64,000 bases of DNA, from the NCBI RefSeq assembly GCF_937920985.1, contig NZ_CALDXR010000033.1, forward strand, positions 1 through 64,000. Reading direction: 5' to 3'. Source of the stretch: an uncultured Phascolarctobacterium sp. (GTDB lineage Bacteria > Bacillota > Negativicutes > Acidaminococcales > Acidaminococcaceae). A program made the translations under genes and the position numbers. The notes below the pieces were generated by a model that saw nothing but the letters and a program-made list of their open reading frames with translations, made no database searches and was not told the DNA's origin. Of this stretch, positions 17,674 to 25,563 are shown piece by piece. Within the stretch, counting starts at the first letter, position 1; each line of letters begins with the position of its first letter.

Positions 17674-18364
17674 CCTTGTGTCCCTCAAAACGATAGCCTA
17701 CGCCCCAGATAGTTTTGATTTCCCACAGAGGGTGCTCGTACTTATCCAGCTTGGCGCGCAGGCGCTTGATATGCGAATCGACAGTACGGCTGTCACCGAA
17801 ATAATCGTAACCCCAGATGCTGTCCAGCAGATTATCACGGCTGAAAACCTTCGTAGAATTTTTTGCCAGTGTCCATAAAAGCTCGATTTCCTTTTTTGTC
17901 AGCGGCACATCCTCACCGTTAATCTGCACTGCGTATTTTTCCAAGTTAATGTACAGATTTGCATAAGACAGAGTCTGAGCGTTCGCCGGCTCCTGAGCGC
18001 CCAGGCGACGCAGTACCGCACGCACGCGGGCCATCACCTCCGGTGCGCTGAACGGCTTAATCACATAATCATCCGCACCGATATCCAAACCCATAATCTT
18101 GTCGTAATCCTCACCACGCGCCGTAATCATAATAATAGGCACCATGGATTCCTTGCGCAGACGGCGGCAAACCTCAAAGCCATCTATCTCCGGCATCATA
18201 ACATCCAGCAGCACGACAGCAATTTCATGCTCATACTGCAGATATTTATCCAGTGCCTCTGCTCCGTCCAGCGCAACAACCGGCTCAAAGCCCTCCTTCT
18301 TGGCATAACCGGATAAAATTGTCGTAATCTGTTTATTATCATCAGCGATAAGTATTTTCTTCAT
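17666..18364 (-). CDS. OmpR/PhoB-family response regulator
   Basis: A 232-aa response regulator. The receiver domain has the phospho-acceptor Asp in VVLLDVMMPEIDG, a conserved Thr/Ser region in IIMITARGE and the switch Lys in DYVIKPFS. A winged-helix domain follows (about 130-228), with SRTVDSHIKRLRAKLD as recognition helix. It is first in an operon with the histidine kinase and SDR genes. It is divergent from the CpxP/Spy-like gene across 230 bp, a plausible target. Confidence 0.95.
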   Translation of the reverse strand: MKKILIADDNKQITTILSGYAKKEGFEPVVALDGAEALDKYLQYEHEIAVVLLDVMMPEIDGFEVCRRLRKESMVPIIMITARGEDYDKIMGLDIGADDYVIKPFSAPEVMARVRAVLRRLGAQEPANAQTLSYANLYINLEKYAVQINGEDVPLTKKEIELLWTLAKNSTKVFSRDNLLDSIWGYDYFGDSRTVDSHIKRLRAKLDKYEHPLWEIKTIWGVGYRFEGHKDE

Positions 18365-18594
18365 TGCGGAACCTCCTTAAGCTGCTTTTCTTTCATTATA
18401 TTACATTTTAACGTCTATGTGTGTTAAAAGTATGACGCAAAAAAAGATATTTTTCAGCTTAAATTAAGTCTAAAAACATAAAAAAGTCATAAAATGCCTG
18501 TACAATATAAGCAAAGTTAAGGAACTGCTAAAAGCCGGGCCTTAAGCAAAGCAAGATTCCACTAAACGATTTAAAGATATAAGGAGTGATTCTG

Positions 18595-19182
18595 ATGTTG
18601 AACATGAAAAAGATTCTCGTTACCGGTACAGTTTTAACAGCCTTCTGCACCAGCGCTTTTGCTGCCTCTGCAGATTGTCCGCCGCAGCCTTCTATGAGCG
18701 AGCGTGTAAATGCTATTCTGCACGAAAATGACACAGACCGTCCCTGCCCGCCGCCGGTTCACAGAATGCATCGCCAAGGTCCTAAGCTTACACCGGAACA
18801 GCGTGCCGAGCGCCAAAAAATGCGTGAAGAATGGAAGAGCATGACACCCGAGCAGCGTGAAAAAGCTGTAGAGAAAATGCGTAAGGAGCGCAAGGAAGCT
18901 CATGAAAAGTACGCCAAAGAAACTATGTCTAAGCTCACTTCCGAGCAAAAGGCCGAAGTACAGCAGTTCATTAAGGACGATATGGCGCAGCGCCAGACAC
19001 GCCACGAGCGTCTGCAGCATATGACTCCCGAGCAGCGCGAGGCTGTAAGAGCCAACAGACCGCTGCCGCCGAAGCCGCCCAAACATCATAAAGGTGAATA
19101 CCGTGGCTACAAGCACCATAAGGAAGAATTCCACGGTTACAGACATCACAACGGCGAATTTCCCCAACCGCCTCAGGATTAA
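18595..19182 (+). CDS. Secreted CpxP/Spy-like His-rich protein
   Basis: A 195-aa protein with a Sec signal peptide (basic MKK, hydrophobic core, likely AFA-AS cleavage near residue 24). The mature part is helical and highly charged, with four related motifs: LTPEQRAE, MTPEQREK, LTSEQKAE and MTPEQREA. These resemble the LTxxQ motifs of CpxP, Spy and CnrX-type periplasmic proteins. The C-terminus is rich in His, Pro and Tyr (KHHKG, HHKEE, YRHHNG), suggesting metal binding. AAGGAG lies 8 nt before the ATG at 18595. It is divergent from a two-component operon, as Cpx systems often are. Function is inferred. Confidence 0.75.
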   Translation: MLNMKKILVTGTVLTAFCTSAFAASADCPPQPSMSERVNAILHENDTDRPCPPPVHRMHRQGPKLTPEQRAERQKMREEWKSMTPEQREKAVEKMRKERKEAHEKYAKETMSKLTSEQKAEVQQFIKDDMAQRQTRHERLQHMTPEQREAVRANRPLPPKPPKHHKGEYRGYKHHKEEFHGYRHHNGEFPQPPQD

Positions 19183-19235
19183 CACAAGACAAAAATAGTA
19201 AAAATTAATTAATCCTCTTTCCCTTCAATATAACC

Positions 19236-19267
19236 GTAAAAAGCTTCATCCCCTGGGAGCTTTTTAC
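19236..19267 (+). terminator. Hairpin after the CpxP/Spy-like gene
   Basis: GTAAAAAGCT and AGCTTTTTAC form a perfect 10-bp stem around a 12-nt loop, 54 nt past the stop codon. It is probably the transcription terminator. Confidence 0.6.
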
Positions 19268-19323
19268 AACATATTCTGTAGCTTGTGCGGCAACACAAGC
19301 TATACAGCTCAACCCCTTTTTTC

Positions 19324-19452
19324 TACTCAATACTCATCAAAAGCAAAACCCCGCAGGCCATATGGCCGCGGGGCTTTGTATTTTTTGCGCACAACGCAAA
19401 AAGCGTCCGTTTGCCGCCGGACGCCTTTTACGTTTTTTGATGAGTATGAGTA
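19324..19452. repeat. Long inverted repeat enclosing three hairpins
   Basis: The left arm (19324-19342) and right arm (19435-19452) pair over 18 bp with a single bulged A; the inner 13 bp (ATACTCATCAAAA / TTTTGATGAGTAT) are perfect. Inside are three hairpins: CCCCGC-GGCC/GGCC-GCGGGG, TTTTTGCG/CGCAAAAA and GCGTCCG/CGGACGC. The whole can fold into a four-way, cloverleaf-like structure. No ORF of note crosses it. It could be a structured RNA, a MITE or a compound terminator. Confidence 0.6.
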
Positions 19453-19465
19453 TATCATGAAGCGA

Positions 19466-19481
19466 AGTCAAGTTCTTGACT
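19466..19481. promoter_or_regulatory. Palindromic operator upstream of the tetR-like gene
   Basis: AGTCAAG-TT-CTTGACT is a perfect 16-bp palindrome and its right arm supplies a TTGACT -35-like box. It lies 121 nt upstream of the TetR-family gene, so autoregulation is plausible. Confidence 0.45.
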
Positions 19482-19601
19482 AAACTCTATGTATATGATA
19501 ATCTAAGTTGGGTAAAAAATCTATCTACAAAAATCGAAATTCGTACTTTAATGAACACTTTTCATAAATTGTACATTATCGGGAGAGGAGCATTGCATAC
19601 C

Positions 19602-20189
19602 ATGGACAGAAGACAAAAAAAGACCAGGCAGGCAATTATCGATGCCTTTGTCAAACTGCTTACCAAAACGAGCTATGAAAAAGTCAGCGTCAAGGAAATT
19701 ATCGATGCAGCCAACGTCGGACGCAGCACCTTCTACAGCCACTTCGAAACCAAGGATGATCTGGCACGCCAAATCTGCTTCGAGCTTTTCGACCATATTT
19801 TCAGTCCGGTTGTTCCTCCCTGCTCCACACATAATTTTTCCGATATGCCGCAAAACACAGAAACACGTATTACGCACATTCTTTACCACCTGCGCGACAA
19901 GCGCGAATACTACCTGGGTATCATCAACTACGATGACGGTACGCTGTTCTTACGCTTCTTCCGTGATTATATGCTGCAGAATGTCAGCATCAAGATGAGC
20001 GGCTCCTATAATGAATACTCTCAAAGAGTGCCCGAGGATTTTTTAATCAACAGCCTCACCAGCAGCTTTGTCGGCATGATACGCTGGTGGCTCAAAAACA
20101 AAATGAATCCCGGTCCCGAGGTTGTCGCCGGTTATTATATGGCATTGATTAATCCTGCCATTGCCGAATTCCAGACCAAGGGAGAATAA
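19602..20189 (+). CDS. TetR/AcrR-family regulator
   Basis: A 195-aa one-component regulator. The N-terminal TetR helix-turn-helix spans about residues 8-55 (VSVKEIIDAANVGRSTFYSHF is the recognition region). The C-terminal ligand-binding domain has the MIRWWLKN element seen in several Firmicutes TetR proteins. I start at the ATG of MDRRQKK; GGGAGAGGAG lies 12 nt upstream, and a TTG three codons earlier is an alternative. Regulated genes are unknown; the neighbouring ECF operon is convergent. Confidence 0.88.
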   Translation: MDRRQKKTRQAIIDAFVKLLTKTSYEKVSVKEIIDAANVGRSTFYSHFETKDDLARQICFELFDHIFSPVVPPCSTHNFSDMPQNTETRITHILYHLRDKREYYLGIINYDDGTLFLRFFRDYMLQNVSIKMSGSYNEYSQRVPEDFLINSLTSSFVGMIRWWLKNKMNPGPEVVAGYYMALINPAIAEFQTKGE

Positions 20190-20208
20190 AAATTGTTTAC
20201 GCAACAAA

Positions 20209-20272
20209 AAAGAACTGCTAAAGCTTTGTACAGCAATACACTGCACAGAGCTTTCGCAGTTCTTTATTTTTT
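20209..20272. terminator. Bidirectional terminator between tetR-like and ecfT
   Basis: A long hairpin (AAAGAACTGC...GCAGTTCTTT with a second paired block AAAGCTTTGT/ACAGAGCTTT) has A and T runs on its two sides. It separates the convergent TetR-family and ECF operons. Confidence 0.85.
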
Positions 20273-20939
20273 AAAGGTATTTAATCCACAGCGGATAGGT
20301 ACTCAGCACTACTACCAGAAGGAGTACGAAAATATCTCCGAAGCGCAGCGGTGCCGGCGGCATATTCTTGTAGGTGTTGCCGCCAAAGCCCTTCAGCTCC
20401 ATAGAAAGCGCCAGTGTTTCCGATTTGGCTACCGCACGCATAACCAGCGGACGAATAACAACCAGATAAGCGAAGAAACGCTTGAACATATTGCCACGGT
20501 TAGAATAGCCGCGACAGCTTTGTGCATCCAGCGTAATACCGCTGTCAGTCAGGAAGTTAGGCACAAAGCGCAGTGCCGTAGTCAGCATGAAGGCATATTC
20601 GCAGGGCATATGGAAACGGTCTACCAAAGCCTTGGCAATATCCTGAATTCGGCTCGCTGCCAACAGGCACAAAAACGCCATCGTCATAACAAGCATGCGC
20701 AGGCCACCAATCAGCGATACATCAAGTGGAGAGCCGAAAAGCAGCTGCAGTAAAATCATCATACCGGTGAAAACTGCCAGGCCGCCGATTGCAGCCATCG
20801 TCATTCTGTCATGCTTAATGTATAGCAGCAGCGCCAGCTCCAGAACAAGAATCGTAGCTACCGCTTCTACCGGCAGAATGAATACCCAGGCAGTAACTGC
20901 CAGAGTAACTATAATCTGTGTAAAGGCTGTCAGCTTCAT
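20271..20939 (-). CDS. ecfT: ECF transporter transmembrane protein EcfT
   Basis: A 222-aa CbiQ/EcfT-family membrane protein with about five helices. The cytoplasmic coupling region contains the two conserved helices (AQSCRGYSNRG and SETLALSMELKGFG) that grip the two ATPases. It couples ATP hydrolysis to toppling of the substrate-binding S protein. It is last in a four-gene operon and overlaps the ATPase gene by 4 bp. Confidence 0.9.
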   Translation of the reverse strand: MKLTAFTQIIVTLAVTAWVFILPVEAVATILVLELALLLYIKHDRMTMAAIGGLAVFTGMMILLQLLFGSPLDVSLIGGLRMLVMTMAFLCLLAASRIQDIAKALVDRFHMPCEYAFMLTTALRFVPNFLTDSGITLDAQSCRGYSNRGNMFKRFFAYLVVIRPLVMRAVAKSETLALSMELKGFGGNTYKNMPPAPLRFGDIFVLLLVVVLSTYPLWIKYL

Positions 20940-21742
20940 CTGCTTCCCTCCTTACAAATAACTTGCTTGCAAAATTCTTCGGCAGTTGCGGCCTCAATGC
21001 CCAAAGAAGCAGCTAACGCTGCTACCGTAGGACGGCACAGGCCCCAGCGCTCTACAGGCTGGCTGCCGTCAAACAGCTTCGCCGGCGTACCATCGTAAAC
21101 CAGCTTGCCGTAATGCAGTACAATCGCACGCTTAGCATAACGACGTACAATATCCATATCATGCGAAATCAGCACAATCGTAATACCGCGCTTTTCATTG
21201 ATTGCCTGCAGGTAGCTCATCATAGCTTCCTTTTCCAACGCATCCTGGCCATTAGTAATCTCGTCCAGAATCAGTGTACGCGGATTAAGCGCCAAAGCCG
21301 CTGCTACGCCAAGGCGGCGCTTCTGTCCAAAGGACAGCAAACGCGGATACTCGCCCTTCAGCTCTGTCAGCCCCATCGCCTCCAGCGCTTCGTTTACCTG
21401 ACGCTCTATAGTTGCTTCCGTCAGCTTTTTGGCACGCGGACCATAAGCAACCTCATCAAATACTGTATCCTCTAAAATCTGCAGGTCCGGGTTTTGGAAT
21501 ACGTAACCGATTTTGTCGGCTAAATCTGCCGGCTCACGCTTAACGATATCCTCGCCGTCAACAAAAACCTGGCCGCTGCGCGGATGGCACAGTGCCATAA
21601 ACAGACGACTCAAGGTTGTTTTGCCGCTGCCGTTATGTCCCAGCAGCGCCACAAATTCTCCGTCCTCTATCTTGCAATCCATATCCTTGATTACAGGCTG
21701 CCCACGCATGTAAGCGAAATTGACATCCTTTGCTTCTAACAT
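20936..21742 (-). CDS. ECF transporter ATPase (EcfA-type, second)
   Basis: A 268-aa ABC ATPase of the CbiO/EcfA family. Walker A is GHNGSGKTT, the Q-loop is FQNPDLQ, the signature is LSFGQKRRLG (non-canonical in its second and third positions) and Walker B is LILDEITNG, with Asn-Gly replacing the usual Thr-Ser. These variations are common in the second ATPase of ECF modules. It overlaps both neighbours and forms a heterodimer with the upstream ATPase. Confidence 0.92.
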   Translation of the reverse strand: MLEAKDVNFAYMRGQPVIKDMDCKIEDGEFVALLGHNGSGKTTLSRLFMALCHPRSGQVFVDGEDIVKREPADLADKIGYVFQNPDLQILEDTVFDEVAYGPRAKKLTEATIERQVNEALEAMGLTELKGEYPRLLSFGQKRRLGVAAALALNPRTLILDEITNGQDALEKEAMMSYLQAINEKRGITIVLISHDMDIVRRYAKRAIVLHYGKLVYDGTPAKLFDGSQPVERWGLCRPTVAALAASLGIEAATAEEFCKQVICKEGSR

Positions 21743-22611
21743 CAGTCAGCTCTCCCTTCTGCCGCAACAATCCCATAGGTGCGAAAATCAGCCAGCGCAT
21801 CCTCTTCGCTGCGCCAATCGCCCAAATCCACGCCAAGCTTTTCCTCCAGGCCCAGCTTAATCTGCCACAGTGACGGCAGCAACGGACGTAATACGGGATT
21901 TTCATACATTTTAGGAGCTGCAGCCTCAAAGGTATCAGCCGCCACCAGCTCGCCCTCATTCAGTACAATCATATCCGTTACATAAGGCAGCACATAATCC
22001 ACGCGATGCTCAACAGCAATAATTGTTGTACCATACTGCTTATGGATTTTATCTACCAGCTTATACAGGGAACGTGCACCATCCGGGTCCATTGCGGATA
22101 CAGGCTCATCCAGCACAATAATCTCCGGATGCACGGCAAGCGTTGCAGCCAGCAGCAGACGCTGACGCTGACCGCCGCTGAGCTCGTCCAGCTGATAGCT
22201 TTCGCGCCCCGGCAGACCTACATCCTCCAGTGCCTGTCTGGTGCGCTCTTCAACCTCATGCGGCGCAAAGCCGTGGTTCAGCAGGCTGAAGGCAATTTCC
22301 TCACCGGCAGTCAGGGAAACCAGCTGGCTTTCGTAGTCTTCCATAATAAAGCCTACGCGCATGGCAATATCACTAACGCGTTTGCCCTTAGTGCTTTCGC
22401 CGTTAATTTTAACATCGCCGCTGTAGCGTCCGCCCATGTAATAGGGGACGATACCGGTCATAGCCTTACACAGCGTTGTCTTGCCGGCACCGCTCGGTCC
22501 GGTGATAACGGTGAAACTGCCTTTTTTGATTTCAAAGTTGATATCACGCAGCACCAAATCCGATTTTTTATAGGCAAAGTAAAAATTCTCTAAGTTGATT
22601 ACGCTTTCCAT
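21742..22611 (-). CDS. ECF transporter ATPase (EcfA-type, first)
   Basis: A 289-aa ABC ATPase. Walker A is GPSGAGKTT, the canonical signature is LSGGQRQR, Walker B is IIVLDEPVSAMD and the H-loop is AVEHRVDYV. The C-terminal extension of about 50 residues is typical of EcfA proteins. It starts at the stop codon of the S-component gene and overlaps the next ATPase gene by 1 nt. Confidence 0.93.
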   Translation of the reverse strand: MESVINLENFYFAYKKSDLVLRDINFEIKKGSFTVITGPSGAGKTTLCKAMTGIVPYYMGGRYSGDVKINGESTKGKRVSDIAMRVGFIMEDYESQLVSLTAGEEIAFSLLNHGFAPHEVEERTRQALEDVGLPGRESYQLDELSGGQRQRLLLAATLAVHPEIIVLDEPVSAMDPDGARSLYKLVDKIHKQYGTTIIAVEHRVDYVLPYVTDMIVLNEGELVAADTFEAAAPKMYENPVLRPLLPSLWQIKLGLEEKLGVDLGDWRSEEDALADFRTYGIVAAEGRAD

Positions 22612-23186
22612 TATTTTTCATCCTCCTGAAAGTAAAACAGCTTCCGCACGGGAGCATACAGGAAGAAGGTTATCAGACCGTTAAGCAGGCCTACAATCGC
22701 AACAACCGGCAGCATAGCATAAATCCATACGTGCAGCGGCAGGCCTAAAATAAGCTTCAGAATAAAAGTAAACAGACCGCCGCTGGTCATCGTAGCAACA
22801 AAGCCAGTGATAAACGGACGCAGCTTCCATTCGCTGATACCGGTTTTGAACATAGCCTCAACCAAAAGGCAGCAGACAGTCGCACCGGCCAGCTCACTGG
22901 CAACATTGCCCAGCGGGAAAGCCGATTTGGAGGACGGCACCAGCGTCAGACCGGCGATAAAACCGATACCGATAGCCTGAGACAGCTTAGGACGCGTCAG
23001 ATTGATAACAATAGAATACATAGCAATTGTCCAGTTAGGCGTTACACCGCCGACGTTAGGACTTACAGTGTGCAGAATAATACCGATTGCCAGCAGCATC
23101 GCCGTAATTGCGACCCAGCGGTAGCCATCCTGCATTGGCTCCACCTCTATCAGCTGCGGCACAGGCTTATTATTTCTTTCATCCAT
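22611..23186 (-). CDS. ECF transporter S component (TrpP-like)
   Basis: A 191-aa membrane protein with five or six helices after a polar N-terminus of about 20 residues. The segments AIGIILHTVSPNVGGVTPNW and SAFPLGNVASEL resemble the TrpP family of putative tryptophan-transporting S components. That points to an aromatic or other small-molecule substrate, but the identification is tentative. Its place at the head of an S-A-A-T operon shows a dedicated group I ECF system. No T-box, TPP, FMN or cobalamin element is visible in the leader. Confidence 0.7.
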   Translation of the reverse strand: MDERNNKPVPQLIEVEPMQDGYRWVAITAMLLAIGIILHTVSPNVGGVTPNWTIAMYSIVINLTRPKLSQAIGIGFIAGLTLVPSSKSAFPLGNVASELAGATVCCLLVEAMFKTGISEWKLRPFITGFVATMTSGGLFTFILKLILGLPLHVWIYAMLPVVAIVGLLNGLITFFLYAPVRKLFYFQEDEK

Positions 23187-23323
23187 GAGTAATTACACCT
23201 CTCCCTAAAATAGTGCCAGAAAATAATATGTTATCATTATACTATATTTAAATGCTTTTGTAATGCTTTAGCGAAAAAAAGTATCTTAGGTTATAGCAGG
23301 AGAAGAAAATTGTTACAAAGGTA

Positions 23324-23360
23324 ATAAAAAAATCTACCACGCTTTCGCACAGCAGATTTC
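23324..23360 (-). terminator. Terminator after hicB
   Basis: A minus-strand hairpin has a GAAA loop, an outer AAATCT/AGATTT stem and a T run. It begins 31 nt after the hicB stop. Confidence 0.65.
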
Positions 23361-23390
23361 TGTTTTATGACAGGTTACGCGCCGTCTTTT

Positions 23391-23753
23391 CTATTTGGCA
23401 TTTAAAGCATCATTACGTGTGAGCAGATACACACAATACTGATTCATACTGATACCTTCCTGCTTAGCATGCTGACTCAAAAGCTTATGCAAAGCCTTGG
23501 GCACACGAAGTTTAAACTGACCGGAATACTTATCCTTTTTTTCAGGCAGAGGAATTTCCATTTCATTTTCCAAGGCAACTTCCAACCATGTACGCTTAGC
23601 GTCAACTGCATTTGCCGCTGCCTCTTCAATAGTATCCCCCATAGTAATACAGCCGGGAAGCTCAGGAAAATAAGCAACATAACCGCCTTCATCTTCATCA
23701 GGTTCAAACTCAAGACGATAATTCAGCTTCATGTAATCTTCTAAAGTTTTCAT
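23391..23753 (-). CDS. hicB: HicB-family antitoxin
   Basis: A 120-aa antitoxin. The N-terminal HicB fold (about 1-70: YVAYFPELPGCITMGDTIEEA) is a degenerate RNase H-like domain that binds the toxin. The C-terminal ribbon-helix-helix or HTH region (FKLRVPKALHKLLSQHAKQ) binds DNA. It overlaps hicA by 4 bp, toxin first, which is the usual order in this family. It neutralises HicA and represses the operon. Confidence 0.93.
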   Translation of the reverse strand: MKTLEDYMKLNYRLEFEPDEDEGGYVAYFPELPGCITMGDTIEEAAANAVDAKRTWLEVALENEMEIPLPEKKDKYSGQFKLRVPKALHKLLSQHAKQEGISMNQYCVYLLTRNDALNAK

Positions 23754-23992
23754 TTTTCTTCCTCGCTTTCCACAATATTTTTCACTAACTTAATATACAC
23801 CTTTTTGATTGGCTTATGCTTAGGAATAGTAATAACAGCTCTGCCCTTTTTACGAAACGAAAAATGGCTGCTGCCACTTCTCGGAGATTGCATTTCGTAG
23901 CCATAGCTTTCCAATATTTTCTGCAATTCCTCAAAGCGCATATCAGGTGATAATTTTTTCAGCTTGTACAGTAGCTTTTCCCATTGTGACAT
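23750..23992 (-). CDS. hicA: HicA-family mRNA interferase toxin
   Basis: An 80-aa protein with the HicA dsRBD-like fold. The active-site His is in SGSSHFSFRK, followed by GRAVITIPKHKPIKK. It would cleave mRNA independently of translation. It has an N-terminal extension compared with the usual size of about 60 aa. It is driven by a near-consensus promoter at 24010-24038. Confidence 0.9.
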   Translation of the reverse strand: MSQWEKLLYKLKKLSPDMRFEELQKILESYGYEMQSPRSGSSHFSFRKKGRAVITIPKHKPIKKVYIKLVKNIVESEEEK

Positions 23993-24009
23993 AGCTTCTT
24001 TCTATCTCC

Positions 24010-24038
24010 ATTATACTTGGTGTCATATGCGATGTCAA
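24010..24038 (-). promoter_or_regulatory. Consensus promoter of hicAB
   Basis: A perfect TTGACA (24033-24038) and perfect TATAAT (24010-24015) are exactly 17 bp apart on the minus strand. The spacer contains a TGACA repeat suitable for HicB binding. It starts at the T run of the his-operon terminator. Confidence 0.85.
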
Positions 24039-24073
24039 TAAAAAAGGCATCTGCCGAAAGCTCGACAGATGCC
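24038..24073 (-). terminator. Terminator of the histidine operon
   Basis: On the minus strand GGCATCTGTCG and CGGCAGATGCC pair around a short loop, followed by TTTTTT. It lies about 100 nt beyond hisIE and abuts the hicAB promoter. Confidence 0.88.
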
Positions 24074-24171
24074 ACTGACTCACACAGTCAGGCACGATCT
24101 TTTCGCTAAGTGAAAATAACCATGCAACTGTTTATAGTCTACCATACATATTGGGTTTTGTAAAATTTTCC

Positions 24172-24804
24172 TTACGCTCTCTTGCCCCCAAGCTCACGCA
24201 GCAGCTCCTCCGGCGTAATGTTGTGATAAGCCAGAAGCACCAGGCAGTGATACCACAAATCTGCCATTTCGTGCAGCACCTTATCCTTCTCGCCGTTCTT
24301 GGACGCGATAATCGTTTCCGTAATTTCGTTGCCCAGCTTTTGCAGCAGCTTATCCTGACTGCCGCTCATAAGGAACTTCATCTCTGCATCATCAGCCTGG
24401 CGCTTATACAAAATCATGCGGTACAGCTCGCTGATAACCTTCGGCAATCCTTCTACCTCAGGCACCGGCAGATTGGAAGTATGCCACAGCGGATTATGGA
24501 AGCAGGAATATTCACCTGTGTGACAGGCCACTCCCTGCTGCTCCACCTTTACGAGCAGCGCGTCACCATCGCAGTCATAGAACAGCTCCACAACCTTCTG
24601 CAGATTGCCGCTCGTCGCGCCCTTATTCCACAGCTCCTGACGGCTACGGCTCCAGAACCAGGTATAACCTGTTTCCAATGTTTTGAGCAGTGACTCCTCA
24701 TTCATATACGCCAGCATAACAACATCGTTCGTGCGTACATCTACAACGACAGCAGGAACAAGTCCTCTGCTGTCAAATTTAATTTTAGAAATATCGATCT
24801 GCAT
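24172..24804 (-). CDS. hisIE: Bifunctional phosphoribosyl-AMP cyclohydrolase / phosphoribosyl-ATP pyrophosphatase
   Basis: A 210-aa fusion catalysing histidine steps 2 and 3. The N-terminal HisI domain (about 1-110) has the zinc-binding Cys/His motif CHTGEYSCF and DCDGDALLV. The C-terminal HisE domain (about 115-205) has the acidic ExxEV-type motif within EKDKVLHEMADLWYH. Its ATG overlaps the hisF stop (TAATG). It is the last gene of the his operon. Confidence 0.96.
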   Translation of the reverse strand: MQIDISKIKFDSRGLVPAVVVDVRTNDVVMLAYMNEESLLKTLETGYTWFWSRSRQELWNKGATSGNLQKVVELFYDCDGDALLVKVEQQGVACHTGEYSCFHNPLWHTSNLPVPEVEGLPKVISELYRMILYKRQADDAEMKFLMSGSQDKLLQKLGNEITETIIASKNGEKDKVLHEMADLWYHCLVLLAYHNITPEELLRELGGKRA

Positions 24805-25562
24805 TATAACCTCACCTCTATACCTCGAGAACGCAGATACTCCTTCACCTGCTTAATAGTGAAGGTTTTATAGTGAAAAACAGAGGCCGCCAGCACAGCG
24901 TCAGCGCCACCTTCTGTCAGCACATCATAGAAATCCTCCAGCTTGCCTGCACCACCGCTGGCGATAACAGGCACATTTACGGCACTACTCACGGCCTTCG
25001 TCAGAGCAATGTCATAGCCGTTTTTTGTGCCGTCGGCATCCATGCTTGTCAGCAGGATTTCACCGGCACCGAGCGCTACGCCCTTTTTCGCCCATTCTAC
25101 AGCATCAAGGCCTGTCGGCTTACGCCCGCCCTGCACATAAACCTCCCACTTGTTCTCACCGCATTTACGTGCATCAATCGCGAGAACAATGCACTGGTTA
25201 CCAAACAGCTTGGCACCGTCGGCAATCAGCTGCGGATTTTTTACGGCAGCGGAATTGAGCGAGGTTTTATCAGCACCGGCACGCAGAGCATTTTTGATAT
25301 CCTCCACGCTGCTGATACCGCCGCCGACTGTCAGCGGCATAAAAACCTTGGCCGCAGTTCTGCTGATAACATCCAGCATCGCCTTGCGCTCCTCAAATGT
25401 CGCAGTAATATCAAGGAAAACAAGCTCATCGGCACCCTCGGCATCATAGGCTGCCGCACGCTCCACCGGGTCACCGGCATCACGCAGACCGACAAAGTTC
25501 GTGCCCTTGACCACACGTCCTTCCTTAACATCAAGACAAGGAATAATTCTCTTCGTAAGCAT
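24804..25562 (-). CDS. hisF: Imidazole glycerol phosphate synthase cyclase subunit
   Basis: A 252-aa (beta-alpha)8 barrel that cyclises PRFAR with ammonia from HisH to give IGP and AICAR. Catalytic Asp residues are in IPCLDVKEGRVVKG and LLTSMDADGTKNGYD. Phosphate-binding loops GGGI and ASGGAGK are present. The start at 25562 has GGAGG 6 nt upstream. It is preceded by hisA. Confidence 0.97.
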   Translation of the reverse strand: MLTKRIIPCLDVKEGRVVKGTNFVGLRDAGDPVERAAAYDAEGADELVFLDITATFEERKAMLDVISRTAAKVFMPLTVGGGISSVEDIKNALRAGADKTSLNSAAVKNPQLIADGAKLFGNQCIVLAIDARKCGENKWEVYVQGGRKPTGLDAVEWAKKGVALGAGEILLTSMDADGTKNGYDIALTKAVSSAVNVPVIASGGAGKLEDFYDVLTEGGADAVLAASVFHYKTFTIKQVKEYLRSRGIEVRL

Positions 25563-25563
25563 C

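Noticed and set aside
23187..23260. T-box or vitamin riboswitch before the ECF operon
   Set aside because: The leader is short and AT-rich, without the T-box sequence or any known aptamer core.
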